Counted from the first letter of the stretch, positions 28,376 to 36,254 are shown. The stretch: 64,000 nucleotides of DNA from Pseudomonas sp. (GCF_017744435.1 NZ_JAGIBG010000001.1:318456-382455), one strand, 5' to 3'. Notes: a model not told the origin generated them from the sequence alone. Numbers and translations: made by a program.

Positions 28376-29821
28376 TCAGCCACCCCCTTGCGGTACCGGA
28401 GTACCCGACAGTACGCCGCAGGCACCCTCGAACGCCTTGCGCAGGCTGATGCCCTGCGGCCCGATATGCAATTCGTGCAGCGCGGGGTCGTGATGGCTGT
28501 CGCGGACCTTCAGAATCGACAGCATGCGCCGCAGCTGTGAATCCAGCTCGACGAAGCGCATCAGCATGAGGTTGTCGACGATGCTCGACAGGTCCGGCGC
28601 CGGGGCCGTGATTTCCGACCCGAAAATATCACGCATCTCCCAGGTGAGCATGACGCTGACATCCCGCGCCCTCAGCTCGCCAGCCAGGGCACGGAAGAAG
28701 GCATTGAGCCGCGCCGGTTCGGTCGCCAGGCGGCTGAACGCGCCCAGGCTGTCGATCAGCACGCGCTTGCTGCCCTGCTGCTCGACCTGCTCGAGCAGGC
28801 GCGCGCCCATCTGGTCCAGCAGGCCTTCGGTGGTCGGTTGCCAACATAGTTGCAAGGCACCCGCGCGCTCCTGTGCGGCGAAGTCGTAACCCAGCGATGC
28901 CGCCTTCAGCCGCAGCCTCGCGGGGGGTTCGTAGAAGCCAAAATGCAAGGCCGGCTGTTCGGCGCTGGCAGCCGCCAGAAATGCCAGGCCAAGGGAGGTC
29001 TTGCCGATCCCCGAGGGCCCCATCAATAGGCTGACCGAACCCAGTGTCAGGCCCCCGCCCAGCATTTCATCCAATGCCTCGACGCCCGTGGACACCCGGC
29101 TCAAGGAGGCGCTGCCAAGCTGGCTGGGGTGGCTGTAAAGCGATTCCAGGCGCGGATAGACGTGCATCCCCGTCTCATCGATCAGGCACTCGTGGCGCCC
29201 GGACAACGCCCCGCTGCCCCGCGTCTTGCGCAACTGCACATGGCGCACCGCACGGCTACCGACCAGTTGCTCGCCCAACTCGATCACACCATCGACCATG
29301 GTGTGCTCCGGGCTGTTGTCGTCCAGGCGGGCGCTGGTCAGCAGCAGCACGGTACAACCCGCGAATGCCGCATGGCCCTGCAATTCCGAGACGAACTTCT
29401 TGGTATCCAGCGCCGTTTCCGCACGCACCCGGGCATTGAGCACGCCATCGACGATGAGCAGGCTCGCCTGCTGCTTGCCGATTTCCTGGCGCAGCAGTTT
29501 GACCACCGCATCCAGCCCTTCCTGTTCAAGGGTATCGAAGGCGCTGACGAACTGGATCTGGTCACCGACCATGCCTGGATCGAAGAACGCAAGGGTCGCC
29601 AGGTACTGGAACAAGCGCTCATGAGACTCGCTGAGCAAGGTCGCTACCAGCACCTTGCCCCCGTCACGCACATGGCCGCAGGCCAACTGGTTGGCCAGGA
29701 TGGTCTTGCCCGCACCGGGCGGCCCCTGAACGATGTAGGAAGCGCCCGCGACCAGACCGCCCTTGAGCAGCGCATCAAGCCCTTCGATCCCCGTGACCAG
29801 CCGTTTGAGTGCCTGCACCAT
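28376..29821 (-). CDS. KaiC-like double-domain ATPase
   Basis: A 481-residue protein with two RecA/KaiC domains. The CI-like domain has Walker A GPPGAGKT (33-40) and LLIVDG (about 121-126). The CII-like domain has GPSGIGKT (268-275), GFYEPPARL with Glu298 at the place of a catalytic Glu of KaiC, and RVLIDSLGAFSR. Its C terminus follows cyanobacterial KaiC closely: PDLSSIVDN has serines 412-413 at the position of the KaiC Ser431/Thr432 phosphosites, then MRFVELDSQLRRMLSILKVRDSHHDPALHEL. ATG 29821 lies 5 nt after the kinase stop; receiver gene follows at 12 nt. kaiA and kaiB are absent. Autophosphorylation and signalling with the two neighbours are inferred. Confidence 0.88.
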   Translation of the reverse strand: MVQALKRLVTGIEGLDALLKGGLVAGASYIVQGPPGAGKTILANQLACGHVRDGGKVLVATLLSESHERLFQYLATLAFFDPGMVGDQIQFVSAFDTLEQEGLDAVVKLLRQEIGKQQASLLIVDGVLNARVRAETALDTKKFVSELQGHAAFAGCTVLLLTSARLDDNSPEHTMVDGVIELGEQLVGSRAVRHVQLRKTRGSGALSGRHECLIDETGMHVYPRLESLYSHPSQLGSASLSRVSTGVEALDEMLGGGLTLGSVSLLMGPSGIGKTSLGLAFLAAASAEQPALHFGFYEPPARLRLKAASLGYDFAAQERAGALQLCWQPTTEGLLDQMGARLLEQVEQQGSKRVLIDSLGAFSRLATEPARLNAFFRALAGELRARDVSVMLTWEMRDIFGSEITAPAPDLSSIVDNLMLMRFVELDSQLRRMLSILKVRDSHHDPALHELHIGPQGISLRKAFEGACGVLSGTPVPQGGG

Positions 29822-29826
29822 GATCG

Positions 29827-30987
29827 TTACCTGTCGTCTTGTGCCCCCGCATCGGGCTGATAGGCCGGCAGATACAGGCGCATGCACGTGCCCTGGCCGG
29901 GCGTGCTTTCGACAGTGATGGCGCCATTGCTCTGCTTGGCAAAGCCGTAGACCTGGCTGAGGCCAAGGCCGGTGCCCTTGCCGAAAGGCTTGGTGGTGAA
30001 GAACGGCTCGAAGATGCGCGGCAGCACCAGCGGGTCGATACCGTCGCCGCTGTCATTCACTTCGAAGCACACGAACGTGCCGTGCAGCTCCTCCACTTCG
30101 CCTGCCAGATCGACCGTGAGCACCGCCAGGTCTATCGTGCCCCGCTCACCGATCGCATCGCGCGCATTGAACAGCAGGTTGAGCAGGACCATCTGCAACT
30201 GCCCGGTGTCCACCTCGATCAGCGGAAGATCAGGCTGCAGGTACTCCAGCAGCTCGATCTCACGCGGCAGCGCATGTTCCAGCAGGCCACGCGTGGATGC
30301 CAGCAGCCTGGCCGGGGCGACCAGCGAGACATCGAGTTGCCGGTGACGGGCGAAGCTGAGCAGTTGCTGAGTCAGCTCGGTGCCGCGCTGCCCGGCATCG
30401 AGGATGTGCTCGAGCATGCGCTGCACCCGCGCCGGGTCCTGGCTGGCCTGCGCCAGGCGCGCGGAGTTGATGATGATGGTCAGCAGGTTGTTGAAGTCAT
30501 GCGCCAGGCCGCCGGTGAGCTGGCCCAGTGCTTCGAGCTTCTGCGCCTGGAACAGCTGGGCGCGCACGGCGTCGAGCTGCAGCGCCGATTCGCGCCGGTC
30601 GGTGATATCACGGGTGACCTTGGCCAGGCCGACGATCTGCCCCTGTTCGTCGCGGATCACATCCAGCGCGGCCAGGGCCCAGAACTGCGTGCCGTCCTTG
30701 CGTACGCGCCAGCCTTCGTCTTGCGCCACACCCTGCTCCAAGGCCTGCTTGAGCAGGCGCTCCGGGCGCCCTTCGGCACAATCCTGAGGGGTGAAGAACA
30801 GCGAGAAATGCCGGCCTATGACTTCTTCGGCGCGGTAGCCCTTGATCCGTTGGGCACCGGCGTTCCAGGACACCACATGGCCGGTGGGGTCGAGCATGTA
30901 GATGGCGTAGTCCACCACCGATTGCACCAGCTGCTCATAGCGGCTGGCGGGCATGACCGGGTGATCGATACAGTCGGCTGAAACCAT
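29827..30987 (-). CDS. PAS-domain sensor histidine kinase
   Basis: A 386-residue soluble kinase without membrane segments. A PAS/PAC domain occupies residues 15-135 ([49 protein letters not shown]). The H box is [16 protein letters not shown] (His163), followed by an ATPase domain with N box [14 protein letters not shown]1 DSGDGID and G2 [13 protein letters not shown]. The HDFNNLL pattern is that of kinases which phosphorylate stand-alone receivers. It is the first gene of the unit with the KaiC-like ATPase and receiver; the ATG at 30987 is clear. The PAS sequence resembles PYP/LOV-type sensors but lacks the NCRFLQ cysteine motif, so light sensing is not supported. Confidence 0.9.
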   Translation of the reverse strand: MVSADCIDHPVMPASRYEQLVQSVVDYAIYMLDPTGHVVSWNAGAQRIKGYRAEEVIGRHFSLFFTPQDCAEGRPERLLKQALEQGVAQDEGWRVRKDGTQFWALAALDVIRDEQGQIVGLAKVTRDITDRRESALQLDAVRAQLFQAQKLEALGQLTGGLAHDFNNLLTIIINSARLAQASQDPARVQRMLEHILDAGQRGTELTQQLLSFARHRQLDVSLVAPARLLASTRGLLEHALPREIELLEYLQPDLPLIEVDTGQLQMVLLNLLFNARDAIGERGTIDLAVLTVDLAGEVEELHGTFVCFEVNDSGDGIDPLVLPRIFEPFFTTKPFGKGTGLGLSQVYGFAKQSNGAITVESTPGQGTCMRLYLPAYQPDAGAQDDR

Positions 30988-31071
30988 GCGAACTCCACAG
31001 GCACAGCAGGAGGGACCTGATTAGCTTAGCCAAGCGTACCCTTCTGCAACAGCGTGCGCTGCAACAGATTG

Positions 31072-31356
31072 TCAACGCTCGGGTTCGACCATGACCGGGC
31101 TGATTCGCCGCGGCATCGCCACTTTCAGCAGCCACAGGCCCACCAGCAATATCAGGCCACCACCTGCCAGCGCCATCAAGCGTTGCGGTTGCGGGTGCTC
31201 GGCATCGAAACCGAGCATCAGCAGGTAGCCACCGAGGGTGATCAGGCTGAGGTACAGAAAAGCGCCCATCAGCAACACCTGCGCGAACAGCAGGCGCCAG
31301 AACAACCGAGGGCGAACAGTGCGCCCGGGAAGCGCCGGGGGAGTGGCCTGGGACAT
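31072..31356 (-). CDS. small two-helix membrane protein
   Basis: A 94-residue protein with two hydrophobic helices, FWRLLFAQVLLMGAFLYLSLITLGGYLLML (about 19-48) and LMALAGGGLILLVGLWLLKVAM (about 60-81), basic N terminus and a short C-terminal tail (RRISPVMVEPER). No family is recognised. ATG 31356 is chosen because the only upstream alternative is a TTG without ribosome site. It lies upstream of and on the same strand as the PAS kinase gene, with 84 nt between. Confidence 0.65.
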   Translation of the reverse strand: MSQATPPALPGRTVRPRLFWRLLFAQVLLMGAFLYLSLITLGGYLLMLGFDAEHPQPQRLMALAGGGLILLVGLWLLKVAMPRRISPVMVEPER

Positions 31357-31560
31357 GGCATCAAACTCGTTGGATCCAATCAAGTGAGCAACAGTGGCTT
31401 AATGACAGCAAGGTGTCAATTGCCCATTCGATCGACGCCCTCATTCCTATGATCATAGGTGCTGCGATTGACTCAACTATAACAATGGGTTATAAAGCGC
31501 ACTTGATTGTCAGGCCCTTCTGCCTAGAAGCGCGCCGGTCCATGCGACCCTGTCAAGCGT

Positions 31561-31645
31561 GCGAGTGTGGTGGAATTGGTATACACAGCAGACTTAAAAT
31601 CTGTCGGCGTGAGCCTTGCGGGTTCGAGTCCCGCCACTCGCACCA
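31561..31645 (+). tRNA. tRNA-Leu(TAA)
   Basis: An 85-nt class II tRNA. Acceptor GCGAGTG pairs with CACTCGC, the anticodon arm is CAGA-CTTAAAA-TCTG with anticodon TAA, the long variable arm reads TCGGCGTGAGCCTT, and the T arm is GCGGGTTCGAGTCCCGC. CCA is encoded. Confidence 0.96.
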
Positions 31646-31655
31646 AACTCCTTTG

Positions 31656-31680
31656 AAAAGGCGCCCTTGCGGCGCCTTTT
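31656..31680 (+). terminator. tRNA-Leu terminator
   Basis: AAAAGGCGCC and GGCGCCTTTT form a 10-bp stem with a CTTGC loop and end in a T run, 10 nt after the tRNA. Confidence 0.88.
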
Positions 31681-31749
31681 TGCTGCCCGACAGCAATCCC
31701 CCGCGCACCTGCTAGAGTGGAGCTTGTCCCCATCCACCGGTATGCCGCC

Positions 31750-32163
31750 ATGCGCTACTCCCTGTTCGATGGTCAACGCGACATCATCCTTCTGATCGCC
31801 CGCGTGCTGCTCATGACCCTCTTCGTCCTTTCCGGCTGGGCCAAACTGACCGGCTTCGAAGGCACGGTCGGCTACATGACCTCACTGGGCGCCCCTGCCC
31901 CGATGCTGGCGGCAGCGGTTGCGGTGATCATGGAATTCATTGTCGGCATCCTGCTGATCCTGGGCTTCTACACTCGCCCGCTGGCCTTCCTGTTTGCCCT
32001 GTTCGTGCTGGGGACCGGACTGCTTGGCCATCCGTTCTGGAACATGGTTGACCCGGAGCGCGCCGCCAACATGACCCAGTTCCTGAAAAACCTCAGCATC
32101 TGCGGCGGCCTGCTGGTGCTGGCGGTCAGCGGCCCAGGGCGCTTCTCGGTCGACGGGCGCTGA
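31750..32163 (+). CDS. DoxX family membrane protein
   Basis: A 137-residue four-helix membrane protein. The pattern LLIARVLLMTLFVLSGWAKLTGFEGTVGYMTSLGAPAPMLAAAVAVIMEFIVGILLILGF, with the SGW.K and E-F-x-G-I-x-L-x-L-G motifs, defines the DoxX/YphA family (the quoted elements lie at residues 15-75). Members accompany oxidoreductases in quinone metabolism or respond to oxidative stress, but the role of this one is unknown. The start ATG 31750 has only a weak ribosome site. It converges on the acidic-protein gene, whose stop lies 1 nt beyond its own. Confidence 0.8.
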   Translation: MRYSLFDGQRDIILLIARVLLMTLFVLSGWAKLTGFEGTVGYMTSLGAPAPMLAAAVAVIMEFIVGILLILGFYTRPLAFLFALFVLGTGLLGHPFWNMVDPERAANMTQFLKNLSICGGLLVLAVSGPGRFSVDGR

Positions 32164-32164
32164 T

Positions 32165-32359
32165 TCAGTCGTCCAGGTCGTCGTGCCAGGCTGGGTGATC
32201 GCGCTCTTCGTCATCGAGGTCATCCAGCAGCTCTTCGTCCTCCTCGACTTCGTCCTCGGCGCCCTGGGCATCCGCTTCAGGGTCGAAGTCTTCATAGAGA
32301 AATTCGTGATCGAGCAGGTGATCGTGCTCGGGTTCGTGCAGGTCGTCTTCGTCGCGCAT
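32165..32359 (-). CDS. extremely acidic small protein
   Basis: A 64-residue protein in which about half the residues are Asp or Glu (DEDDLHEPEHDHLLDHEF..., EDEVEEDEELLDDLDDEERD) with a His cluster near the start and a single Trp near the end. No Cys and almost no basic residues occur. AGGAG stands 5 nt before ATG 32359, so it is expressed. Such proteins can bind metals, mimic DNA or act as chaperone-like buffers; nothing decides between these. Codon use is like its neighbours. It converges on the DoxX gene. Confidence 0.7.
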   Translation of the reverse strand: MRDEDDLHEPEHDHLLDHEFLYEDFDPEADAQGAEDEVEEDEELLDDLDDEERDHPAWHDDLDD

Positions 32360-32483
32360 GGTGGCTCCTGGAAATCTGGCACGCCTGTATAGGCGCATCG
32401 TTGGCGATGGTCAATGGATTGCGGTTAATCCTGACTTAACCAGCAGGCCTCAGCCTGGCATCCCTCCCTTCAAAACGTTCGTT

Positions 32484-32509
32484 GCCCGCCTACATGGTGG
32501 GCTTTTTTT
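32484..32509 (+). terminator. intrinsic terminator 1 of 3
   Basis: GCCCGCC, TACAT loop, GGTGGGC (one G-T wobble) followed by seven T. No gene on the plus strand ends nearby; the DoxX stop is 320 nt upstream. Confidence 0.8.
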
Positions 32510-32604
32510 CGCTCATGAAGGGTGACGACACGCTATCAACGTGAACTTCACGAGTTCATGACAAGCGCTTTGGCACTCTGACGCTGCTCCGAACGTTCTT
32601 TAGG

Positions 32605-32636
32605 ACCCGCCACTGGTTGGCGGGTTTTTCTTTTTC
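32605..32636 (+). terminator. intrinsic terminator 2 of 3
   Basis: ACCCGCCA, CTGGT loop, TGGCGGGT, then TTTTCTTTTT. Perfect 8-bp stem with a U-rich tail and no annotated gene before it. Confidence 0.82.
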
Positions 32637-32722
32637 CGGCAATTGGAAATGTGTTCGGAAGGTTGTCGCATTCTTTGCCTGAGCGCACACAGGCGAGACC
32701 CTCGTCGCCAGAAAACCCTGAC

Positions 32723-32748
32723 AAAGCCCGGCCCTGCGCCGGGCTTTT
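32723..32748. terminator. intrinsic terminator 3 of 3
   Basis: AAAGCCCGGC, CCTGC loop, GCCGGGCTTT form a 10-bp perfect stem, with T on one side and A on the other, so it could work in both directions. Confidence 0.8.
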
Positions 32749-32816
32749 CTTTGGCTGCCACCTGCAGACCTGAGCCACTTTCTTACCTGTCATCACGCTT
32801 TACGTAACTGCAGGGT

Positions 32817-32856
32817 TTGAAAAAATATCATCTGGCGATACTGTACATTCATACAG
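32817..32856 (+). promoter_or_regulatory. LexA-regulated promoter of the PL7 gene
   Basis: TTGAAA (32817-32822), a 16-nt spacer and TACTGT (32839-32844) form a promoter. CTGTACATTCATACAG (32841-32856) overlaps the -10 box and is a strong LexA-box match. The layout copies that of the DUF1654 promoter at 5841-5881. A leader of about 120 nt would precede the coding start at 32976. Confidence 0.8.
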
Positions 32857-32975
32857 TTTTTCGTATTCCAAATCATCCGCCTGCGCATTCACGAGTGCCC
32901 AGCCGGATGCGGAGGAATGCATCGCGGTTGGAAGGCAATCGTGCCAGGCCAATGGTTTTATCGTCAGGAGTATTT

Positions 32976-33650
32976 ATGACCGTAAACATCAGCAATCTAA
33001 CGATCGCTACCCCGGTGGCAGTCTCTTCAACGAACCCTGTCGCGCTTGAACTCAATGGCGCCGAAGCCATCGCTGAGTTCCCGAGCGTGGTGAAGGTGCT
33101 CAGCGACGGCTCGGTTCAGTTCACGGCACCGACCAAAGGGGCTTCGAGCAAGAGCACCCACAGAACCCGTTGCGAGTGGTCGGAGACACAGAACTGGACG
33201 TTGGGCAGCGCCCCGGACCACTGGAATCGCCAGACCATGACCCTGACCAAGGTCAACTCGGCGCAGAAGGTCGTCGTCAGCCAGATGCACGTCAGGGGGG
33301 ACGACAGCCCGCCAGTGAAGGTGTTCTGGAACAAGGGCAACATCACCCTGGGTTTCCGGGCGTCCTACAACCAGAGCAACCCGGTGAACAGCACCCTCCT
33401 GCAGGGCGTGCCGCTCGGCACGAAATTCGACGTGATCATTCACGCCACCTCTGCGGGTGTGGTCAAGGTGACCGCCCGGTGCAACGGCGTCTCCAGAACA
33501 TCGAGTGAACTGCAGCTCGACGACAGCTGGGACACTCGCCTGTTCGAATTCCATGGTGGGATCTACAACCAGGTCGACTACACCGATGCGACGCCGGCCG
33601 ATGAGGGCTCGGTGTGCATCATCAGCGCGCTTTCGCTCAGCCATGGCTGA
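32976..33650 (+). CDS. polysaccharide lyase family 7 (alginate lyase)-like protein, probably SOS-induced
   Basis: A 224-residue beta-jellyroll protein of the alginate_lyase2/PL7 type, without signal peptide. The three active-site strands are recognisable: HRTRCEW (63-68, standard RSELR), SQMHVRGDDSPPVKVFW (Gln103, His105; standard QIH) and FEFHGGIYNQ (Tyr197, Gln199; standard YFKAGVYNQ). The catalytic Gln, His and Tyr are kept; the Lys of the last motif is His193. The size matches single-domain PL7 enzymes such as P. aeruginosa PA1784. CAGGAG precedes ATG 32976; longer in-frame starts have no ribosome site. A LexA box controls it. Beta-elimination of alginate or another uronan is inferred. 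It abuts the 3' end of tRNA-Cys. Confidence 0.82.
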   Translation: MTVNISNLTIATPVAVSSTNPVALELNGAEAIAEFPSVVKVLSDGSVQFTAPTKGASSKSTHRTRCEWSETQNWTLGSAPDHWNRQTMTLTKVNSAQKVVVSQMHVRGDDSPPVKVFWNKGNITLGFRASYNQSNPVNSTLLQGVPLGTKFDVIIHATSAGVVKVTARCNGVSRTSSELQLDDSWDTRLFEFHGGIYNQVDYTDATPADEGSVCIISALSLSHG

Positions 33651-33671
33651 ACGCCGGGCAAAATGAAAAAA

Positions 33672-33695
33672 CCCCGCAGATTTTCATCTGCGGGG
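33672..33695 (-). terminator. terminator of tRNA-Cys (and perhaps of the PL7 gene)
   Basis: CCCCGCAGA and TCTGCGGGG form a 9-bp stem with a TTTTCA loop. On the minus strand it is followed by TTTTTT, 11 nt after the tRNA 3' end. The plus-strand tail CTTTC is weaker but may also stop PL7 transcripts. Confidence 0.85.
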
Positions 33696-33706
33696 CTTTC
33701 GAATGG

Positions 33707-33780
33707 TGGAGGCCGAGGTCGGAATCGAACCGGCGTAGACGGATTTGCAATCCGGAGCATAACCACTTTGCTACTCGGCC
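33707..33780 (-). tRNA. tRNA-Cys(GCA)
   Basis: A 74-nt cloverleaf on the minus strand: acceptor GGCCGAG/CTCGGCC, D arm AGCAAAGTGGTTATGCT, anticodon arm CGGAT-TGCAA-ATCCG with GCA, T arm GCCGGTTCGATTCCGAC, discriminator T and encoded CCA. Confidence 0.96.
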
Positions 33781-33933
33781 TCAAAGTTCGGATCTAGCAG
33801 CTTTCGCCTTGCTATCCCCTTGAAACACCGCACCTTTTCAAGGTTTGCTGCGTTTCGATGGGCGCCATTATGTCCGCATTCCTTTCACCTTGCAACCCCC
33901 TGAACGAAAAAAAATTTCAACGGGTTCAAGGTG

Positions 33934-34953
33934 TTAGCGCAAGCGCCCGAGTTTACTCCACAAACCTACCACGGTGTTCTCAACAGTGCCGCTGGCCGCC
34001 ATGCCGATACGCTCCTGCAAACTCTTGCGCTCGGCATAGTGCAGGTGGAACAGGTTGGCCGTGCGGGCGCGGTCGCTGAGGTACTCGTCACTGGTCTGCA
34101 GTGCATCGACCAGCTTGCGGTTCAAGGCGGCAACACCTAGCCAGACCTCACCGGTGGCGACCTCATCGATGTGCAGCTGCGGGCGGTAGCGGGCCACGAA
34201 GTCCTTGAACAGCTGGTGGGTGATGTCCAGGTCTTCCTGGAACTTTTCCCGGCCCTTCTCGGTGTTCTCGCCAAATACGGTCAGGGTGCGCTTGTACTCG
34301 CCAGCGGTCAGCACTTCGAAATCGATGTCGTGCTTCTTCAACAAGCGGTTGACGTTGGGCAACTGCGCCACCACACCGATCGAACCCAGCACGGCGAATG
34401 GCGCGCTGACGATCTTCTCGCCGATGCAAGCCATCATGTAACCGCCGCTGGCCGCGACCTTGTCGATGCACACGGTGAGCGGGATGCCGGCCTGACGGAT
34501 GCGCGCCAGCTGCGAAGCTGCCAGGCCATAGCTGTGCACCAGGCCGCCGCCGCTTTCCAGGCGCAGCACCACTTCATCGCGTGGGGTGGCCAGGGTCAGC
34601 AGTGCGGTGATCTCGTTGCGCAGGCTTTCGGTGGCGGAAGCCTTGATATCACCGTCGAAGTCGAGCACGAACACTCGGCCCTTCTCTTCGGCCTTGCCCT
34701 TTTTCTGCTGTTTCTCCGCCTTGGCCTGCTGCTTGCGCAGGGCCTTGAGCTGGGCCTTGTCGAGCAGGCCGCTTTCCAGGCGCTCACGCAGCTCTTTATA
34801 GAATTCGTTGAGGCGGGTGACCTGCAACTGCCCACCGGCCTTGCGCCGCCCCTTGCCGCGCAAACCGGCGATGGCGGACAACACCACCAGGATGGCAATC
34901 ACCAGGGTGGCGGTTTTGGCGAGAAAGCTTGCGTATTCGGCAAGAAACTCCAC
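33934..34953 (-). CDS. sohB: protease SohB (S49 family)
   Basis: A 339-residue membrane-anchored serine protease. One N-terminal helix (AKTATLVIAILVVLSAIAGL, residues 12-31) precedes a charged Lys/Gln-rich coiled coil (65-90) and the SppA/SohB domain from about 92. The catalytic serine lies in FAVLGSIGVVAQ (about Ser192) and the paired lysine in CIDKVAASGGYMMACIGEKIV or EYKRTLTVFG. It degrades membrane-associated peptides in the periplasm. The start is GTG 34953 five nt after AAGGAG. It is divergent from the phosphatase/SCP2 block. Confidence 0.92.
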   Translation of the reverse strand: MEFLAEYASFLAKTATLVIAILVVLSAIAGLRGKGRRKAGGQLQVTRLNEFYKELRERLESGLLDKAQLKALRKQQAKAEKQQKKGKAEEKGRVFVLDFDGDIKASATESLRNEITALLTLATPRDEVVLRLESGGGLVHSYGLAASQLARIRQAGIPLTVCIDKVAASGGYMMACIGEKIVSAPFAVLGSIGVVAQLPNVNRLLKKHDIDFEVLTAGEYKRTLTVFGENTEKGREKFQEDLDITHQLFKDFVARYRPQLHIDEVATGEVWLGVAALNRKLVDALQTSDEYLSDRARTANLFHLHYAERKSLQERIGMAASGTVENTVVGLWSKLGRLR

Positions 34954-35148
34954 GTTGACTCCTTATGAACCTGCGCCAGATCGGCGCGAAACTGTTGCAA
35001 GCATACCGTTGCGCCGGTGCCCTCGCCAGCCGAGGTAAACGCTGGCAACACAGTTCAAACAACCTTTTCAAACGCTTGTATGTTTTTTCGTTGACAGCCT
35101 GTGTGGCGCATCCTAACCTCGCAGCAACCTTCAACGCCGGATACCGCA

Positions 35149-35859
35149 GTGGGCAATCTCTACCTGATCCGACATGGCCAAGCTTCCTTTGGTGCGGACG
35201 ACTACGACGTCCTCTCGCCCATCGGTGTGCGTCAGAGCCAGGCCCTGGGCGAACACCTCGCCCAGCTCGGCCTGCGCCTGGACCGCTGCGTGGCCGGTGA
35301 TCTGCGCCGTCAGCAGGACACTGCCCGGTACGCGCTGCAGGCGCTGAACGCAGGTGGTTGCGCGGTACCGGCCATTGAGACCGACCCGGCGTTCAATGAG
35401 TTCGATGCCGATGGTGTGATCCGTGCCCTGCTGCCCGGCCTGCTGGATGAGGAGCCGCATGCCCGGGAGGTCCTGCGCAACGGTGCACAAAACCGCAGCG
35501 AGTTCCAGCGCCTGTTCGCCCTGATGGTGCAACGCTGGCACGCCGGCGACCACGCCGATGACGGCCTGGAAACCTGGCAGGCGTTCACCGCACGGGTCGA
35601 GGCCGGTCTGCAGCGCTTGCTGGGCACTGCTGGCAGTGGCGACAACATCGCCGTCTTCACCTCCGGAGGCACCATCGCCGCCCTGCTCCACCTGGTTACC
35701 CGAATCACCCCCAGTCAGGCCTTTGCGCTGAACTGGCAAATCATCAACACGTCGCTCAGCCAGCTGAAGTTCCGCGGCCGCGACGTGGCGCTGGCTTCCT
35801 TCAACAGCCAAGCCCACGTGCAGCTGTTGAGGGCGCCGGAGCTCATCACCTACCGTTGA
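35149..35859 (+). CDS. histidine phosphatase superfamily protein
   Basis: A 236-residue phosphoglycerate-mutase-like protein with the phospho-histidine loop LYLIRHGQASFG (His9) near the N terminus, the second arginine motif in GDLRRQQDTA and the second histidine replaced in context by FTSGGTIAALLHLV, where SGG(T) rather than SHG is seen. GTG 35149 starts the conserved N terminus; an upstream GTG at 35101 would add an unlikely leader. Substrate unknown. It begins a plus-strand block with SCP2, phosphotransferase and SDR genes that recurs in pseudomonads next to sohB. Confidence 0.85.
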   Translation: MGNLYLIRHGQASFGADDYDVLSPIGVRQSQALGEHLAQLGLRLDRCVAGDLRRQQDTARYALQALNAGGCAVPAIETDPAFNEFDADGVIRALLPGLLDEEPHAREVLRNGAQNRSEFQRLFALMVQRWHAGDHADDGLETWQAFTARVEAGLQRLLGTAGSGDNIAVFTSGGTIAALLHLVTRITPSQAFALNWQIINTSLSQLKFRGRDVALASFNSQAHVQLLRAPELITYR

Positions 35860-35913
35860 GCCCGGCCCGTTGTGTCCTTGCGGACGCGAATATCACTTAA
35901 CAAGGAAAACACC

Positions 35914-36231
35914 ATGAGCGATGTAGCTAAAGCCGTCGAGGCGATGAAAGCAAAATTCAACCCAGCTGCTGCGGCTGGCCTGGACCTGGTGTTCGGCTTC
36001 AACATCACCGACGAAGACAAGCACTATGCGCTGCTGGTCAAGGACGGCACCTGCGAGATTCAGGAAGGTGAGAATGCTGACGCCAACTGCACCCTGGTGC
36101 TGGACAGCGAAACCCTGAAGGACATCGTCAGCGGCGAAACCGACGGCATGCAGGCGTTCATGAGCGGCAAGCTGCGCGTCGAAGGCGACATGATGCTGTC
36201 GATGAAACTCAGCGAGCTGTTCCCTTCCTGA
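35914..36231 (+). CDS. SCP2 sterol/lipid-binding domain protein
   Basis: A 105-residue single-domain protein (MSDVAKAVEAMKAKFNPAAAAGLDLVFGFNITDEDKHYALLVKDGTCEI...) with the SCP2 fold: N-terminal helix, five-strand sheet and the final KLRVEGDMMLSMKLSELF helix region. These proteins bind acyl chains or acyl-CoA in the cytoplasm. It starts 54 nt after the phosphatase gene, with AAGGA upstream, and ends before a strong terminator. Context with an acyl-CoA-dehydrogenase-associated type phosphotransferase and an SDR suggests fatty acid or lipid catabolism. Confidence 0.88.
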   Translation: MSDVAKAVEAMKAKFNPAAAAGLDLVFGFNITDEDKHYALLVKDGTCEIQEGENADANCTLVLDSETLKDIVSGETDGMQAFMSGKLRVEGDMMLSMKLSELFPS

Positions 36232-36254
36232 GTGATGGGCACAACGCACGAGGA

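Larger units (their letters stand above)
32360..32816. other. gene-free region with three intrinsic terminators
   Basis: No open frame here has a ribosome site. Three rho-independent terminators on the plus strand follow each other at 32484, 32605 and 32723, spaced about 120 nt. This is the pattern of short non-coding transcripts, or of a decayed gene leaving its 3' signals. The upstream flank is tRNA-Leu/DoxX and the downstream flank an SOS promoter. Confidence 0.6.

Noticed and set aside
29827..30987. LOV photoreceptor kinase
   Set aside because: The PAS domain lacks the NCRFLQ flavin-cysteine motif.
35060..35100. PsrA-like operator (CAAACGCTTGTATG) between sohB and the phosphatase gene
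   Set aside because: The CAAAC-N4-GTTTG pattern has a mismatch in one arm and lies in an AT-rich spacer; evidence too thin.
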